Source: Saccharopolyspora ipomoeae
GTDB lineage: Bacteria > Actinomycetota > Actinomycetes > Mycobacteriales > Pseudonocardiaceae
Direction: 5' to 3'
DNA length: 64,000 nucleotides
Assembly (NCBI RefSeq): GCF_029952525.1
Contig: NZ_JASAOF010000015.1
Location: 83,182 to 147,181 of the forward strand
Positions 45,004-53,721 of this stretch are shown in pieces. Within the stretch, counting starts at the first letter, position 1. Every line of letters starts with the position of its first letter. Made by a program: the position numbers and the translations under genes. Below the pieces are notes generated by a model that worked only from the letters and a program-made list of their open reading frames with translations, ran no database searches and was not told where the DNA came from.

Positions 45004-46017
45004 ATGTACCCGACGAGCCGTCCCCGTCGTCTCCGCCGAAATCCGGCGGTGCGTCGTCTGGTGTCCGAGACCTCCGTGGAGCCGCGGCACCTGGTGCTGC
45101 CGATGTTCGTCCGCGAGGGCGCCACCGAGCCGTCGCCGATCTCCTCGATGCCGGGAGTCGTCCAGCACAGCCGCGATTCCCTGAAGAAGGCCGCCGTCGA
45201 GGCGGTCAGCGCGGGTGTCGGCGGGCTGATGCTCTTCGGCGTGCCGGAGGAGCACGACGCGGTCGGATCGGGCGCGGTCGACCCGGACGGCATCCTCAAC
45301 GTCGCGCTGCGCGACCTGCGCGCCGAGGTCGGGGACAGCACGGTGCTGATGGCGGACCTGTGCCTGGACGAGTTCACCGACCACGGCCACTGCGGCGTGC
45401 TGGACGAGGACGGCAACGTCGACAACGACCGCACGCTGCAGATCTACGGCGAGATGGGCGTGGTGCAGGCGCAGTCCGGCGCTCACGTGGTCGCGCCCAG
45501 CGGCATGATGGACGGCCAGGTCGGTGTGATCCGCGATTCGCTGGACGCCACCGGCTACGACGACGTGTCGATCATGGCCTACTCCGCGAAGTACGCCTCG
45601 GCGTTCTTCGGCCCGTTCCGCGAGGCCGTCGACTCCCAGCTCAAGGGTGACCGCAAGACCTACCAGCAGGACCCGGCCAACGGCCGCGAAGCCCTGCGCG
45701 AAGCCGACCTCGACCTGGCCGAGGGCGCGGACGTGGTGATGGTCAAGCCCGCTCTGTCCTACTTGGACGTGCTGCGCGACATCGCCGGCGTCGCCGACGT
45801 GCCGGTCGCCGCCTACCAGGTCTCCGGCGAGTACGCGATGGTCGAGGCGGCCGTGGCGAACGGCTGGCTCGACCGGAAGCGCACCGTGCTGGAGACGCTG
45901 ACGTCGATCCGCCGCGCGGGCGCCGACATCGTGCTCACCTACTGGGCGACCGAAGCGGCCCAGTGGCTTCGGGACTCGGGGTTCCAGGGCTCGGGGTTGC
46001 AGGACGCGCGCGCATGA
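45004..46017 (+). CDS. hemB: Porphobilinogen synthase (ALA dehydratase) HemB
   Basis: A 337-residue ALAD that condenses two 5-aminolevulinate molecules. Active-site lysines in [13 protein letters not shown] and [20 protein letters not shown] near the end. The metal loop reads [15 protein letters not shown]: the second Cys of the zinc-type triad is Asp, while HGHCG is kept. This intermediate pattern probably shifts the enzyme from Zn towards Mg use. ATG 45004. It has its own promoter region after the hemD terminator. The stop overlaps the next ATG (ATGA). Confidence 0.95.
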   Translation: MYPTSRPRRLRRNPAVRRLVSETSVEPRHLVLPMFVREGATEPSPISSMPGVVQHSRDSLKKAAVEAVSAGVGGLMLFGVPEEHDAVGSGAVDPDGILNVALRDLRAEVGDSTVLMADLCLDEFTDHGHCGVLDEDGNVDNDRTLQIYGEMGVVQAQSGAHVVAPSGMMDGQVGVIRDSLDATGYDDVSIMAYSAKYASAFFGPFREAVDSQLKGDRKTYQQDPANGREALREADLDLAEGADVVMVKPALSYLDVLRDIAGVADVPVAAYQVSGEYAMVEAAVANGWLDRKRTVLETLTSIRRAGADIVLTYWATEAAQWLRDSGFQGSGLQDARA

Positions 46018-46589
46018 CCGGAGTGGAGCAGCAGGTGGACGCCTTCGGCCGACCCGTCAAGCAGCCCGAACCGCCGCAGCCGCCCCGGGCGCTGCAGATC
46101 GCGCGGTGGCTGTGGGTGGCCTCGGTGCTGGTCGGCGTGGTGCAGGCGTTCATCCAGCTGCTCGACCGCGAGCGGCTGATCGGCGAGCTGCGGCAGCTCC
46201 AGCCGGAGATGACCCAGACCGACCTGGACGCCGCCGCCAACAGCGGCATCATGTTCACCTTCATGTTCAAGGCGCTGACGCTGATGGTGTACGTGCTGCT
46301 GAGCAGGCGGGTGCTGGAGGCCCGCAACTGGGCCCGGGTGACGCTGACCGTGTTCGGCGCGTTCGGCGTGCTCAACGCCGTGATCACGGTGCTGACGGTG
46401 TCGCTGGTCGGCCCGGAGCTGATCGAGCAGCTCACCGGGATGGCCGTGGGCGGCTCGGACGTGGTGTTCGCGGTGCTGGTGGCCGCGGTGGAGGCCGCCG
46501 CGATCGTGTACATGTACCGGCCGGAGTCCAACCGCTTCGTCCGGGAGAACCGGGGTCACCGCCCGCAGCCGCCGCGCACCGTGCTGTGA
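46014..46589 (+). CDS. Four-helix membrane protein, RNWAR family (1)
   Basis: A 191-residue membrane protein with a polar Pro-rich N-terminus ([17 protein letters not shown]) and four hydrophobic segments (about 29-45, 76-93, 103-126 and 142-163). Between segments 2 and 3 it carries [19 protein letters not shown]. The motif R-N-W-A-R followed by a hydrophobic helix is shared with the proteins at 46634, 47882 and (as RAWAR) 48546. Function is unknown. It overlaps hemB by ATGA. Confidence 0.8.
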   Translation: MTGVEQQVDAFGRPVKQPEPPQPPRALQIARWLWVASVLVGVVQAFIQLLDRERLIGELRQLQPEMTQTDLDAAANSGIMFTFMFKALTLMVYVLLSRRVLEARNWARVTLTVFGAFGVLNAVITVLTVSLVGPELIEQLTGMAVGGSDVVFAVLVAAVEAAAIVYMYRPESNRFVRENRGHRPQPPRTVL

Positions 46590-46633
46590 CGGTCGCGTTG
46601 GACACCCCGCCGGGGTGTTCCTAGTCTGGCCTG

Positions 46634-47164
46634 GTGACGCCGCCTGACGCAGTCAACCCGTACGGAGCCGCCCCGCCGCCCCCGGAAGGCTCCGGGTCGC
46701 GGCGGCCGCGCACGGTCGACTACTCGTTCTGGGCGGGCATCGCCTGCCCGATCATCGGGTTCGTGCTGCTCGCGCTGTCGTTCTCGGTGATCACCGACGC
46801 CGAGCTGGAGATGATCCTCGGCGAGGCTGGAGCGGCCGGCGGGCAGACGCTCACCCTCGACCAGGCCCGCGCGCTGTTCCGGGTGACGATGGCGATCGTG
46901 GTGGTGTTCTGCCTGATCCTGGCCGGGTTGTGGATCATGTTCCTGATCTTCATGCGCAACGGCCGCAACTGGGCCCGCATCGTGATCACGGTGGTCGGCG
47001 CCCTCTGGTTCCTGCTCACGATCCCCACGGTCATCGGCGGAGCCACCGGCGCCGTCCTGACCACCCTCGCCGCGGTCCTCCAACTCGCGGCCCTCGCAGC
47101 CACGATCATCTACGCCTACCTCACCCCCTCCAACCCCCACTTCCAACCCCGCAACTCCGTGTGA
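46634..47164 (+). CDS. Four-helix membrane protein, RNWAR family (2)
   Basis: A 176-residue membrane protein. Cytoplasmic Pro/Gly-rich N-terminus (NPYGAAPPPPEGSG), four hydrophobic segments and the family motif NGRNWARIVITVVGALWFLL. It resembles the 46014 and 47882 proteins in layout and in the loop acidic/polar segment after helix 1 (ITDAELEMIL). GTG 46634. It converges with the PIN-toxin remnant on the other strand. Function is unknown. Confidence 0.8.
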   Translation: MTPPDAVNPYGAAPPPPEGSGSRRPRTVDYSFWAGIACPIIGFVLLALSFSVITDAELEMILGEAGAAGGQTLTLDQARALFRVTMAIVVVFCLILAGLWIMFLIFMRNGRNWARIVITVVGALWFLLTIPTVIGGATGAVLTTLAAVLQLAALAATIIYAYLTPSNPHFQPRNSV

Positions 47165-47180
47165 TCACGGAGAGGAGTTC

Positions 47181-47300
47181 TCAGGTGTGCAGCGCCGCGA
47201 CGGACTCGACCAGGCCGAGATCTTCGAGCCGACCGAGGATGTCGTGGATCGTGCAGGGCGGCCTCGTGCAGGAGTCGGCGATGCGCTGGACGCAGGACAT
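47181..47300 (-). pseudogene. Remnant of a PIN-domain toxin (C-terminal end)
   Basis: A 39-codon fragment starting with ATG 47300, directly abutting the antitoxin stop (TAGATG) and ending at TGA 47183-47181. Its reading VQRIADSC...PPCTIHDILGRLEDLGLVESVAAL resembles the C-terminal tail of actinobacterial PIN toxins that follow excisionase-type antitoxins (typically QxIADxxxxPPxTxxDVLxxLExxGLVESVAAL). The ~140-residue N-terminal nuclease part with the acidic active site is missing, so a deletion seems to have fused the antitoxin's end to the toxin's tail. Confidence 0.65.
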
Positions 47301-47747
47301 CTACAGGTCCATGTCCTGGGTGAGTTGGGTGAGTTCTTCGGCTGCTTCTCGGCGGCGTTGGTCGTCTTGACGCATGTACTGGAGCACGGACTCGACCTTG
47401 ACGCGCCGATGCGTGCCCACCATGCGGTAGTCGATCTCGCCTGCTTCTAGGAGGCCGATCAGGTAGGGCCGTGACACGTTGAGCATGTCGGCTGTCTGTT
47501 GCGTGGTCAGGTCGGCGCCGGCCGGGACGACGGAAACACCCTTGCCCGCGGCCATGTGCGCGAGGATCCGGGCGAAGAGTTCGACAGCGCCTCGTGGTAC
47601 GACGAGCTGATCGCCGTCGTCATCCGCCAGCCGGACACTGCTCTCGTGGTGCCTGTCGAGGTAGTCGCGGATGTGCGGCAGCGCTTTGACCGCGGTGGCC
47701 GAATCGGTCTTGCTCGGCTGGATCGAGTCGAGGGCGAGCTGAGTCAT
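47301..47747 (-). CDS. Excisionase-type HTH antitoxin (orphan)
   Basis: A 148-residue DNA-binding protein with an AbrB-like/spacer N-terminus and a C-terminal excisionase (MerR-like) helix-turn-helix: LTTQQTADMLNVSRPYLIGLLEAGEIDYRMVGTHRRVKVESVLQYM. This family acts as the antitoxin of PIN-domain toxins. Here the toxin gene is only a remnant (47181-47300), so the antitoxin is an orphan; it may still repress its own promoter (47777-47805). Confidence 0.82.
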   Translation of the reverse strand: MTQLALDSIQPSKTDSATAVKALPHIRDYLDRHHESSVRLADDDGDQLVVPRGAVELFARILAHMAAGKGVSVVPAGADLTTQQTADMLNVSRPYLIGLLEAGEIDYRMVGTHRRVKVESVLQYMRQDDQRRREAAEELTQLTQDMDL

Positions 47748-47776
47748 GGCACCATCCCCTTCGTGTTCCTATCCGC

Positions 47777-47805
47777 AGTATCCGCAACAAACGAAATAAG
47801 CGCAA
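47777..47805 (-). promoter_or_regulatory. Promoter of the orphan antitoxin
   Basis: On the minus strand TTGCGC (47805-47800), 17 bp and GATACT (47782-47777) form a promoter about 30 bp upstream of the antitoxin start. The direct repeat GCGGATA-ct-GCGGATA over and after the -10 is a candidate autoregulatory operator. Confidence 0.6.
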
Positions 47806-47881
47806 CAGGTCCGTCTTCGTGTTCGGGGGTACTTGACCTGAAGTGGTGGACAGGGGTATCGGGGGTTTCTAGGGTTCTTGC

Positions 47882-48541
47882 GTGAGTTATCCGCAGAATC
47901 CTTGGCAGCAGGGTGGTTACCCGCAGTCGGGGACCCCGTCGGGTGGTTTTCCGCAGCAGGCTCCCGGCGGTTACCAGCCCCATCCGCAGAACCCGTTCAG
48001 CGCGCCGCCGGTGCCGGTGCACGAGATGGCGGCGCCGCGCCGCCCCGCCACCGTGGAGACCGCGTTCTGGATCGCCGTGGTGCTCCCGCTGCTGGTGACG
48101 GTGCTCAACGTGGTCAGCTACCTGCTGCTGCAGGGCTGGGTGCAGGATTCGATCGCCGGTGGGACGGACGAGGATCTCGCGGCGGAGATGTCGTCGGCCG
48201 TCAACGGCGTGATGATGGTCTTCTTCATCGTCCTGACGATCTTCTACCTGATCCTGACCGGGCTGTGGATCGCCTTCGGCTTCAAATTGCGGGCCGGGCG
48301 CAACTGGGCGCGCGTCACCCTCACGATCTTCGCCGGGTTCTGGGCGATGTCCAGCGTCGGCACGCTCGGCTCCGGCGGCGTGGCGGCCGGGATGGCCGAC
48401 GGCGACGCGCTGCCCGGCTCCTACTACGCGCTGAGCTACGTGCAGGGCGGGCTCGGCGTGCTCGGCACGGTGGCTTTCGTGGTGCTGGTCTTCATGTCGG
48501 CCTCCAACGCCTACTTCGACGCCTCCCGCCCCCGGTACTGA
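47882..48541 (+). CDS. Four-helix membrane protein, RNWAR family (3)
   Basis: A 219-residue membrane protein. Gln/Pro/Gly-rich N-terminus (YPQNPWQQGGYPQSGTPSGGFPQQ), four hydrophobic segments (about 65-83, 108-133, 145-165 and 190-207) and the shared motif [19 protein letters not shown]. Same layout as the proteins at 46014 and 46634. GTG 47882. It is divergent from the antitoxin gene. Function is unknown. Confidence 0.8.
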   Translation: MSYPQNPWQQGGYPQSGTPSGGFPQQAPGGYQPHPQNPFSAPPVPVHEMAAPRRPATVETAFWIAVVLPLLVTVLNVVSYLLLQGWVQDSIAGGTDEDLAAEMSSAVNGVMMVFFIVLTIFYLILTGLWIAFGFKLRAGRNWARVTLTIFAGFWAMSSVGTLGSGGVAAGMADGDALPGSYYALSYVQGGLGVLGTVAFVVLVFMSASNAYFDASRPRY

Positions 48542-48545
48542 CGCG

Positions 48546-48905
48546 ATGGCACCGCCGAAACCGCTGCGGATCTCCGTCGTGCTGTGGTGGGTCGTCGCGC
48601 TGCTGCTCCTCCTGGAGACCGGGCTGAGCTGGTTCGACCCGGCGATCGAGGACCGGTTGCTGCTGGTCAACACCGTCGTCGGGATCGTCTTGGCCGCGAT
48701 CTACCTGGTGCTGGGGGCGATGGTGTTCCGTCGCAGGGCGTGGGCGCGGCTCGCGCTCACGATCTTCGCGGCCGCGCACCTGGTGCTGATGGTCGTTTCG
48801 GGTGCCGGTTTCGGCATCCCGATGCTCCTGCTTGCGCTCGGTGTCGCCGGAACCGTATTGATGTGGGCGCGGCAGAGCTCCGACTGGCTGACAGGAGAGC
48901 GATGA
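48546..48905 (+). CDS. Small membrane protein, RNWAR-related (4)
   Basis: A 119-residue protein of four hydrophobic segments without the Pro-rich N-terminus. The loop RRRAWARLALTIFAAAHLVLM is a variant of the RNWAR motif of its three neighbours. It begins 4 bp after the previous stop and overlaps the DUF3093 gene by ATGA, so 47882-49345 is one transcription unit. Function is unknown. Confidence 0.78.
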   Translation: MAPPKPLRISVVLWWVVALLLLLETGLSWFDPAIEDRLLLVNTVVGIVLAAIYLVLGAMVFRRRAWARLALTIFAAAHLVLMVVSGAGFGIPMLLLALGVAGTVLMWARQSSDWLTGER

Positions 48906-49345
48906 GCGATCCGGTGTTGTACTCCGAACGCGGCAGCAGCTGGTGGCCGGTGCTGTGGGGACCGGTGTTCGCGGGACTCGGACTGGTCGCCGAGCAGGTC
49001 ACGCTGGGGCCGGAGCACGTGGCGATGTGGATCTTCGTCGGCCTCGGGCTCGCCGTGGCCGCCGCGATCTGGGTCTACGGCAGGCGCAGGCTGCTGTCGG
49101 TCACCCTGACCCCGTCCGAACTGGTGCTCGGCCGGGAAACCGTCGAGGTCAAGCGCATCGCCTCGGTCAGCGACGTCGGCGCACCGGTCGGCGCGCGGGT
49201 GCTCGGCGGCAGCTGGACCACCCCGAAGGGGACCGGCGAGATCCCGCTGCGCCTCGACGACGACACCGTCGTGCTGGCCTGGGCCAAGGACTCCGAGAAG
49301 CTCTCCGCCGAGCTGACCAGGCTCGTCGAGAAGTCCGAGCTGTAG
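48902..49345 (+). CDS. DUF3093 family membrane protein
   Basis: A 147-residue DUF3093 protein with two N-terminal membrane segments (about 14-30 and 40-59) and a soluble C-terminal domain with the family-typical TLTPSELVLGRETVEVKRIASV and RVLGGSWTTPKGTGEIPLRLDDDTVVLAWAKD. DUF3093 proteins are actinobacterial and uncharacterised. ATG 48902 overlaps the previous stop. Its stop is directly followed by a threefold 15-bp repeat. Confidence 0.85.
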   Translation: MSDPVLYSERGSSWWPVLWGPVFAGLGLVAEQVTLGPEHVAMWIFVGLGLAVAAAIWVYGRRRLLSVTLTPSELVLGRETVEVKRIASVSDVGAPVGARVLGGSWTTPKGTGEIPLRLDDDTVVLAWAKDSEKLSAELTRLVEKSEL

Positions 49346-49390
49346 TCGCCCGGGCTCCAGTCGCCCGGGCTCCAGTCGCCCGGGCTCCAG
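49346..49390 (+). repeat. Three tandem 15-bp repeats
   Basis: TCGCCCGGGCTCCAG is repeated three times without gaps (49346-49360, 49361-49375, 49376-49390), then TCG starts a fourth. The array begins right after the DUF3093 stop. Because 15 is a multiple of three, it would not shift a frame if the gene were once longer. Confidence 0.9.
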
Positions 49391-49439
49391 TCGGCGGATC
49401 AGCGCGGTCCGGAACGCGGGATGTGAGACGCTTTCGGCC

Positions 49440-49772
49440 GTGACTGCCGAACCGTGGCCCAGCGACGGGCCGAAGCTCGACGGCGACGCCGAACCGGAAC
49501 GCGCCGGTGGCCGGCTCAACCAGCCGTGGCGGGCGGCGGTGGCCGGGATCGAACTGGTCGCCGCGGTCGCCCTCGGGCTGCTGGCCTGGTGGGCGTGGGG
49601 CCGGGGCGTGGTGACCATCTACCTGCCCGGACCGCACGGCGCCGTCGACGTCGTGACCCGCTCCCTCGGCAGCTGGCTTTCGGGCTCGGTGATAGCCGCG
49701 ACCCTGGGCGGACTGCTGCTCATCGACGCCGTGCGCCAGATCGTCCTCGCCGCCCGAGCGGGTCGCGAGTAG
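49440..49772 (+). CDS. Small two-helix membrane protein
   Basis: A 110-residue protein with a polar N-terminus (EPWPSDGPKLDGDAEPERAGG) and two membrane segments (about 34-51 and 79-98). No known domain; a GTG start at 49440. Same direction as the genes before it, 95 bp after DUF3093. Function is unknown. Confidence 0.65.
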   Translation: MTAEPWPSDGPKLDGDAEPERAGGRLNQPWRAAVAGIELVAAVALGLLAWWAWGRGVVTIYLPGPHGAVDVVTRSLGSWLSGSVIAATLGGLLLIDAVRQIVLAARAGRE

Positions 49773-49862
49773 GCGCACTTCGCGCACGCGGCGGAGCCGC
49801 ATTCCCTTCCACCACCTGAGGCGCCGGCACCGCAACCTGCACCGCCGAGCGAGGTGACCACC
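49773..49862 (+). repeat. Dispersed intergenic repeat, partial copy E
   Basis: Close to partial copy A: hairpin GCGGCGGAGCCGC (near 49790), tccaccacc, and the core GCACCGCCGAGCGAGGTGACC. It lies between the small membrane protein gene and hemL. Confidence 0.65.
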
Positions 49863-49920
49863 GACCGTTCGTCGTCGGGGTGCGCCCGGCCACACGGCCG
49901 GGAGTGTCAGACTGGGGAGC

Positions 49921-51270
49921 GTGACAGCTTCTGCGAACTCCGCTTCGACCCGGCACGACGATCCGGCTCCGCAGTCGCGGCAGCTGTTCGAGCGTGCGCA
50001 GGCGGTGACGCCCGGCGGCGTCAACTCCCCGGTCCGCGCCTTCCAGTCCGTCGGCGGCACGCCGCGGTTCATGGTGCGCGGCGAGGGCGCCTACCTCTGG
50101 GACGCCGACGACAACCGCTACGTCGACCTGGTCTCGTCCTGGGGCCCGATGATCAACGGGCACGCCCACCCCGACGTCGTCGCCGCGGTGCGCGACACGG
50201 CCGTGCACGGCACGTCGTTCGGCACGCCCGGCGTCGGTGAGATCGACCTGGCGCAGGAGATCATCGACCGGGTCGAGCCCGTCGAGCAGGTCCGGCTGGT
50301 CAACTCCGGCACCGAGGCGACGATGACCGCCGTCCGGCTCGCCCGGGCCTTCACCGGCAAGCAGAAGATCGTCAAGTTCGCCGGTTGCTACCACGGTCAC
50401 GTGGACGCGCTGCTGGCCGCGGCCGGGTCCGGGGTCGCCACCCTGGGCCTGCCGACCTCGCCGGGCGTGACCGGTGCGCAGGCCGCCGACACCCTCGTGC
50501 TGCCCTACAACGACCTCGACGCCGTGCGGCAGGTCTTCGCCGAGCAGGGCGACGAGATCGCCTGCGTGATCACCGAGGCCGCCGCCGGCAACATGGGCAC
50601 GGTCGCTCCGCTGCCCGGCTTCAACGCCGGCCTCAAGGAGCTGACCAGCGCCAACGGCGCGCTGCTGATCATGGACGAGGTGATGACCGGCTTCCGCGTC
50701 TCGTCCGCCGGGTGGTTCGGCATCGACGGCGTCGCCGGTGACCTCTACACCTTCGGCAAGGTCATGTCCGGCGGGCTGCCCGCCGCCGCGTTCGGCGGTC
50801 GCGCCGACGTGATGGAGCGGCTCGCGCCGACCGGCCCGGTCTACCAGGCGGGCACGCTCGCCGGGAACCCGATCGCCGTGGCCTCCGGCCTGGCCAACCT
50901 CCGCGCCGCCGACGCCTCGGTGTACGCGGCGCTGGACCGCAACGCCGAGCGGCTGCGCGAGCTGATCGGCTCCGCGCTGACCGCCGAGGGCGTGGCGCAC
51001 CAGATCGCCTCGGCGGGCAACATGCTCAGCGTCTTCTTCAGCGAGACGCCGGTGCACAGCTACGAGCAGGCCCAGGGCCAGCAGACCTGGCGCTTCCCGC
51101 CGTTCTTCCACGAGCTGCTGGCGCGCGGCGTCTACCCGCCGCCGAGCGCGTTCGAGACCTGGTTCGTCAACGCGGCGATGGACGACGCCGCGTTCGAGCA
51201 GATCGCCGACGCCCTCCCGCACGCCGCGCGCGCGGCCGCCGCCGCGACGGCTCCGGAGGCTTCGAAGTGA
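49921..51270 (+). CDS. hemL: Glutamate-1-semialdehyde 2,1-aminomutase HemL
   Basis: A 449-residue PLP enzyme that turns glutamate-1-semialdehyde into 5-aminolevulinate. Motifs [56 protein letters not shown] and the PLP lysine in [18 protein letters not shown]. It supplies the ALA used by HemB. The stop overlaps the next gene (GTGA), so it is coupled to the phosphatase and probably to the cytochrome c genes, as in Rv0524-Rv0529. Confidence 0.95.
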   Translation: MTASANSASTRHDDPAPQSRQLFERAQAVTPGGVNSPVRAFQSVGGTPRFMVRGEGAYLWDADDNRYVDLVSSWGPMINGHAHPDVVAAVRDTAVHGTSFGTPGVGEIDLAQEIIDRVEPVEQVRLVNSGTEATMTAVRLARAFTGKQKIVKFAGCYHGHVDALLAAAGSGVATLGLPTSPGVTGAQAADTLVLPYNDLDAVRQVFAEQGDEIACVITEAAAGNMGTVAPLPGFNAGLKELTSANGALLIMDEVMTGFRVSSAGWFGIDGVAGDLYTFGKVMSGGLPAAAFGGRADVMERLAPTGPVYQAGTLAGNPIAVASGLANLRAADASVYAALDRNAERLRELIGSALTAEGVAHQIASAGNMLSVFFSETPVHSYEQAQGQQTWRFPPFFHELLARGVYPPPSAFETWFVNAAMDDAAFEQIADALPHAARAAAAATAPEASK

Positions 51271-51929
51271 CCCAGCAGCAGAGCGGGACCGAGCCGCAGG
51301 GCGAGAAGACCCTCGTTCACTTCCTCCGCCACGGCGAGGTCCACAACCCGGAGGGCGTCCTCTACGGGCGCCTCCCCGGCTACCGGCTTTCCGACCGGGG
51401 CGAGCAGCAGGCCAAGCTGGTCGCTGAGTTCCTCTCCGGACACGACATCGCCCGCGTGATCGCCTCGCCGCTGCAGCGCGCGCAGGAGACCGCCCGCCCG
51501 CTGGGCGCGATGTTCCAGACCGAGGTGGCCACCGACGACCGGCTCATCGAGGCCGACAACCGCTTCGAGGGCCTGAAGGTCTCCGTCGGCGACGGCGCGC
51601 TGCGCTCGCCGCGGCACTGGCCGAAGCTGTGGAACCCGTTCGCGCCCTCGTGGGGCGAGCCGTACCTGGAGATCGCGCACCGGATGCTCGGCGCCGCGCA
51701 CCGCGCGCGGGCCGCCGCCTACGGCCGGGAGGCCGTGTGCGTGTCGCACCAGCTGCCGATCTGGACGCTGCGCCGCTACGTCGAGGGCAAGCCGATGTGG
51801 CACGACCCCCGGCGCAGGCAGTGCTCGCTGGCGTCCCTGACGACCCTGGTGTTCCGGGGCGAAGAACTCGTGCGGGTCGCCTACGTGGAACCCGCTGGTG
51901 GCACCGATCCGAGAGTGACGGGCGCATGA
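51267..51929 (+). CDS. Histidine phosphatase-family protein
   Basis: A 220-residue phosphoglycerate-mutase-fold phosphatase (Rv0525-like). Catalytic His in [42 protein letters not shown], and second His in CVSHQLPIW. Substrate unknown; conserved next to hemL and the ccs genes. GTG 51267 overlaps the hemL stop and its own stop overlaps the next ATG (ATGA). Confidence 0.88.
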   Translation: MTQQQSGTEPQGEKTLVHFLRHGEVHNPEGVLYGRLPGYRLSDRGEQQAKLVAEFLSGHDIARVIASPLQRAQETARPLGAMFQTEVATDDRLIEADNRFEGLKVSVGDGALRSPRHWPKLWNPFAPSWGEPYLEIAHRMLGAAHRARAAAYGREAVCVSHQLPIWTLRRYVEGKPMWHDPRRRQCSLASLTTLVFRGEELVRVAYVEPAGGTDPRVTGA

Positions 51930-52513
51930 GGAAGCTTCTGGTGCGGCTCGGCCTGATCACGGCCGTGCTGGCGATGGTGGGCGGCTGCGCCGCTCAGGAG
52001 GACTCGAACAAGGCCGGGGGCGAGTTCACGTTCGTCTCGCCCGGCGGGCAGACGCGGATCTTCTACCCGGCCGATCAGCGGGGCAAGATCAGCTCGCTGT
52101 CCGGCGACGACCTGCTCACGCCCGGCAAGCAGCTGGGCATCCAGGACTTTCCGGGCCAGGTCGTGGTGCTCAACATCTGGGGCTCCTGGTGCGGTCCGTG
52201 CCGCTCGGAGGCCGACGACCTGCAGGCCGTGCAGGACAAGCTCGGCCCGCAGGGCGTGCAGGTGCTGGGCATCGACGTCCGGGACAGCCAGAGCGCGGCG
52301 GCGGACTTCCACCGCGACCGCGGCCTGACCTACCCGTCGATCTTCGACCCGGCCGGCCGCACGCTGCTGTCGCTGCGCCAGTTCCCGCGCAGCACGGTCC
52401 CGGCCACGATCGTCCTGGACCGCCAGCACCGGGTCGCCGCGATCTTCCTGACCGAAATGCTGGAGAGCGAACTCCTACCCGAGGTCCAGAAGATCGCCGC
52501 CGAGCCTTCATGA
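51926..52513 (+). CDS. resA: ResA/TlpA-like thioredoxin lipoprotein
   Basis: A 195-residue exported thioredoxin-fold lipoprotein: lipobox AMVGGC (Cys about residue 21), active site WGSWCGPCRSEA (CxxC), cis-Pro in STVPATIVLD. It reduces the apocytochrome c disulfide before heme attachment in system II, receiving electrons from the CcdA protein encoded downstream (compare Rv0526-Rv0527). Coupled to the phosphatase by ATGA. A dispersed repeat separates it from ccdA. Confidence 0.92.
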   Translation: MRKLLVRLGLITAVLAMVGGCAAQEDSNKAGGEFTFVSPGGQTRIFYPADQRGKISSLSGDDLLTPGKQLGIQDFPGQVVVLNIWGSWCGPCRSEADDLQAVQDKLGPQGVQVLGIDVRDSQSAAADFHRDRGLTYPSIFDPAGRTLLSLRQFPRSTVPATIVLDRQHRVAAIFLTEMLESELLPEVQKIAAEPS

Positions 52514-52583
52514 GGGACTGCTCCGCTGTCCCGTCTGCTGGGCAGATGCGGTTCATCGGCAGGTCTTGTCCACTGACAAGACT

Positions 52584-52770
52584 CCGTGGTCACCCTGCTC
52601 GGCGGTGCGGGTAGCGGAACCTGGCACGCCTTCTGGCTCCGGGATCCGAGGCTTGTGTATGCCGATGCACGACACGTCGGCTGTCCTCCCCAGAAGACGT
52701 GTCAGAACCCGCGGCGGTGCGAGCGTCTTGGGTGGGGTGCTGAGAAACCGGCTTCGCCGGTTGCCTGACG
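52584..52770 (-). repeat. Dispersed intergenic repeat, full copy F (inverted)
   Basis: Inverted relative to copies B and C. It starts with the reverse core (gtggtcaccctgctcggcggtgcgggtagcgg) and ends ggttgcctgacg. Inside are the inverted repeat GACACGTC/GACGTGTC (about 52669-52704) and the hairpin ACCGGCTTCGCCGGT (about 52748). It is nearly identical to 58136-58320. Confidence 0.85.
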
Positions 52771-52797
52771 TTGTGTGACACCTGTCTCCCGAGGGGC

Positions 52798-52830
52798 GAC
52801 GTTGGTCCTGAAATCGGCGGGACCAACGTC
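52798..52830 (+). terminator. Hairpin upstream of ccdA
   Basis: GACGTTGGTCC (52798-52808) and GGACCAACGTC (52820-52830) form a perfect 11-bp stem, followed by CCCCC. Possible terminator for read-through from resA. Confidence 0.55.
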
Positions 52831-52938
52831 CCCCCGGCGCGCGGTTCGTGCCTGGGAGTCGCGTTCACCTGGGCGTTTGTGGGCCGGTTCACCGAGCCCG
52901 GTGCGTGAGGGCGACGTCGGCTTTCCTACCCTCGAAGC

Positions 52939-53721
52939 GTGAACCCCACCGAGCTCGCCGCGTCCGGACCGCTGCTGTTCGCGGCGGCCATCGCGGCGCT
53001 CGCCGGGGCGATCAGCTTCGCCTCGCCCTGCGTGGTGCCGCTGGTCCCCGGCTACCTGGCGTACCTCGCCGGGGTCGTGGGTGCCGATGCGCCGCCGGTC
53101 GACGAGGCCGAGACCGAGCAGGACCGGCGCGGTCGCTGGCGGGTGGCCGGTGCCGCGCTGCTGTTCGTGGCCGGTTTCAGCGTCGTGTTCGCCGCCGGGG
53201 CGCTGCTGCTGCTCGGCCTGTCCGACGCCCTGCTGACCAACGAGCTGCTGCTGCAGCGCATCGGCGGCGTCGTCACCGTCGCGATGGGCCTGGTGTTCCT
53301 CGGCCTGATCCCCGCCCTGCAGCGGGACGTGCGCGTGCACCGCGTGCCCCGCGCCGGGGTGTGGGGCGCGCCGCTGCTCGGCGCGGTGTTCGGCCTCGGC
53401 TGGACGCCGTGCCTGGGACCGACTCTCGTGGGCGTCATCTCGGTCGCCGCGGGCACCGATGTGGACACCGGGACCGCGCTGCGCGGAATCCTGCTGGTGC
53501 TCGCCTACTGCGTCGGTCTCGGCGTCCCGTTCGTCGTGCTGGCGCTGGGTGCCCGCTGGGCCGTGCGCAGCGCGGGCTGGCTGCGGCGACGCGGACGCGC
53601 GATCCAGATCGCGGGTGGAGTGCTGCTGGTGGTGGTGGGCCTGCTGCTCGTCACCGGTCTGTGGGGAGAGCTGATCTCGATGCTTCGTGGCCCGATCGCC
53701 GGTTTCGAGACGCCGATCTGA
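52939..53721 (+). CDS. ccdA: Cytochrome c biogenesis protein CcdA
   Basis: A 260-residue membrane protein of the DsbD/CcdA family with six predicted helices. Redox cysteines lie in FASPCVVPLVPGYLAYLAG (first helix) and GLGWTPCLGPTLVGV (fourth). It passes electrons from cytosolic thioredoxin across the membrane to ResA. A charged loop of ~15 residues (DEAETEQDRRGR) splits helices 1 and 2. The stop shares one base with the resB start (TGATG). Confidence 0.94.
   Translation: MNPTELAASGPLLFAAAIAALAGAISFASPCVVPLVPGYLAYLAGVVGADAPPVDEAETEQDRRGRWRVAGAALLFVAGFSVVFAAGALLLLGLSDALLTNELLLQRIGGVVTVAMGLVFLGLIPALQRDVRVHRVPRAGVWGAPLLGAVFGLGWTPCLGPTLVGVISVAAGTDVDTGTALRGILLVLAYCVGLGVPFVVLALGARWAVRSAGWLRRRGRAIQIAGGVLLVVVGLLLVTGLWGELISMLRGPIAGFETPI

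Larger units (their letters stand above)
52514..52938. other. Repeat-filled gap between resA and ccdA
   Basis: A 425-bp gap inside an otherwise tight cytochrome c gene cluster. It holds full repeat copy F (52584-52770) and a hairpin (52798-52830). No credible gene; the open frames here are repeat sequence. Confidence 0.7.

Noticed and set aside
52566..52778. Conserved 60-70-residue ORFs in the repeat copies at 52566 and 58136
   Set aside because: Their similarity is due to the DNA repeat; the reading frames are not kept in copies B and C.
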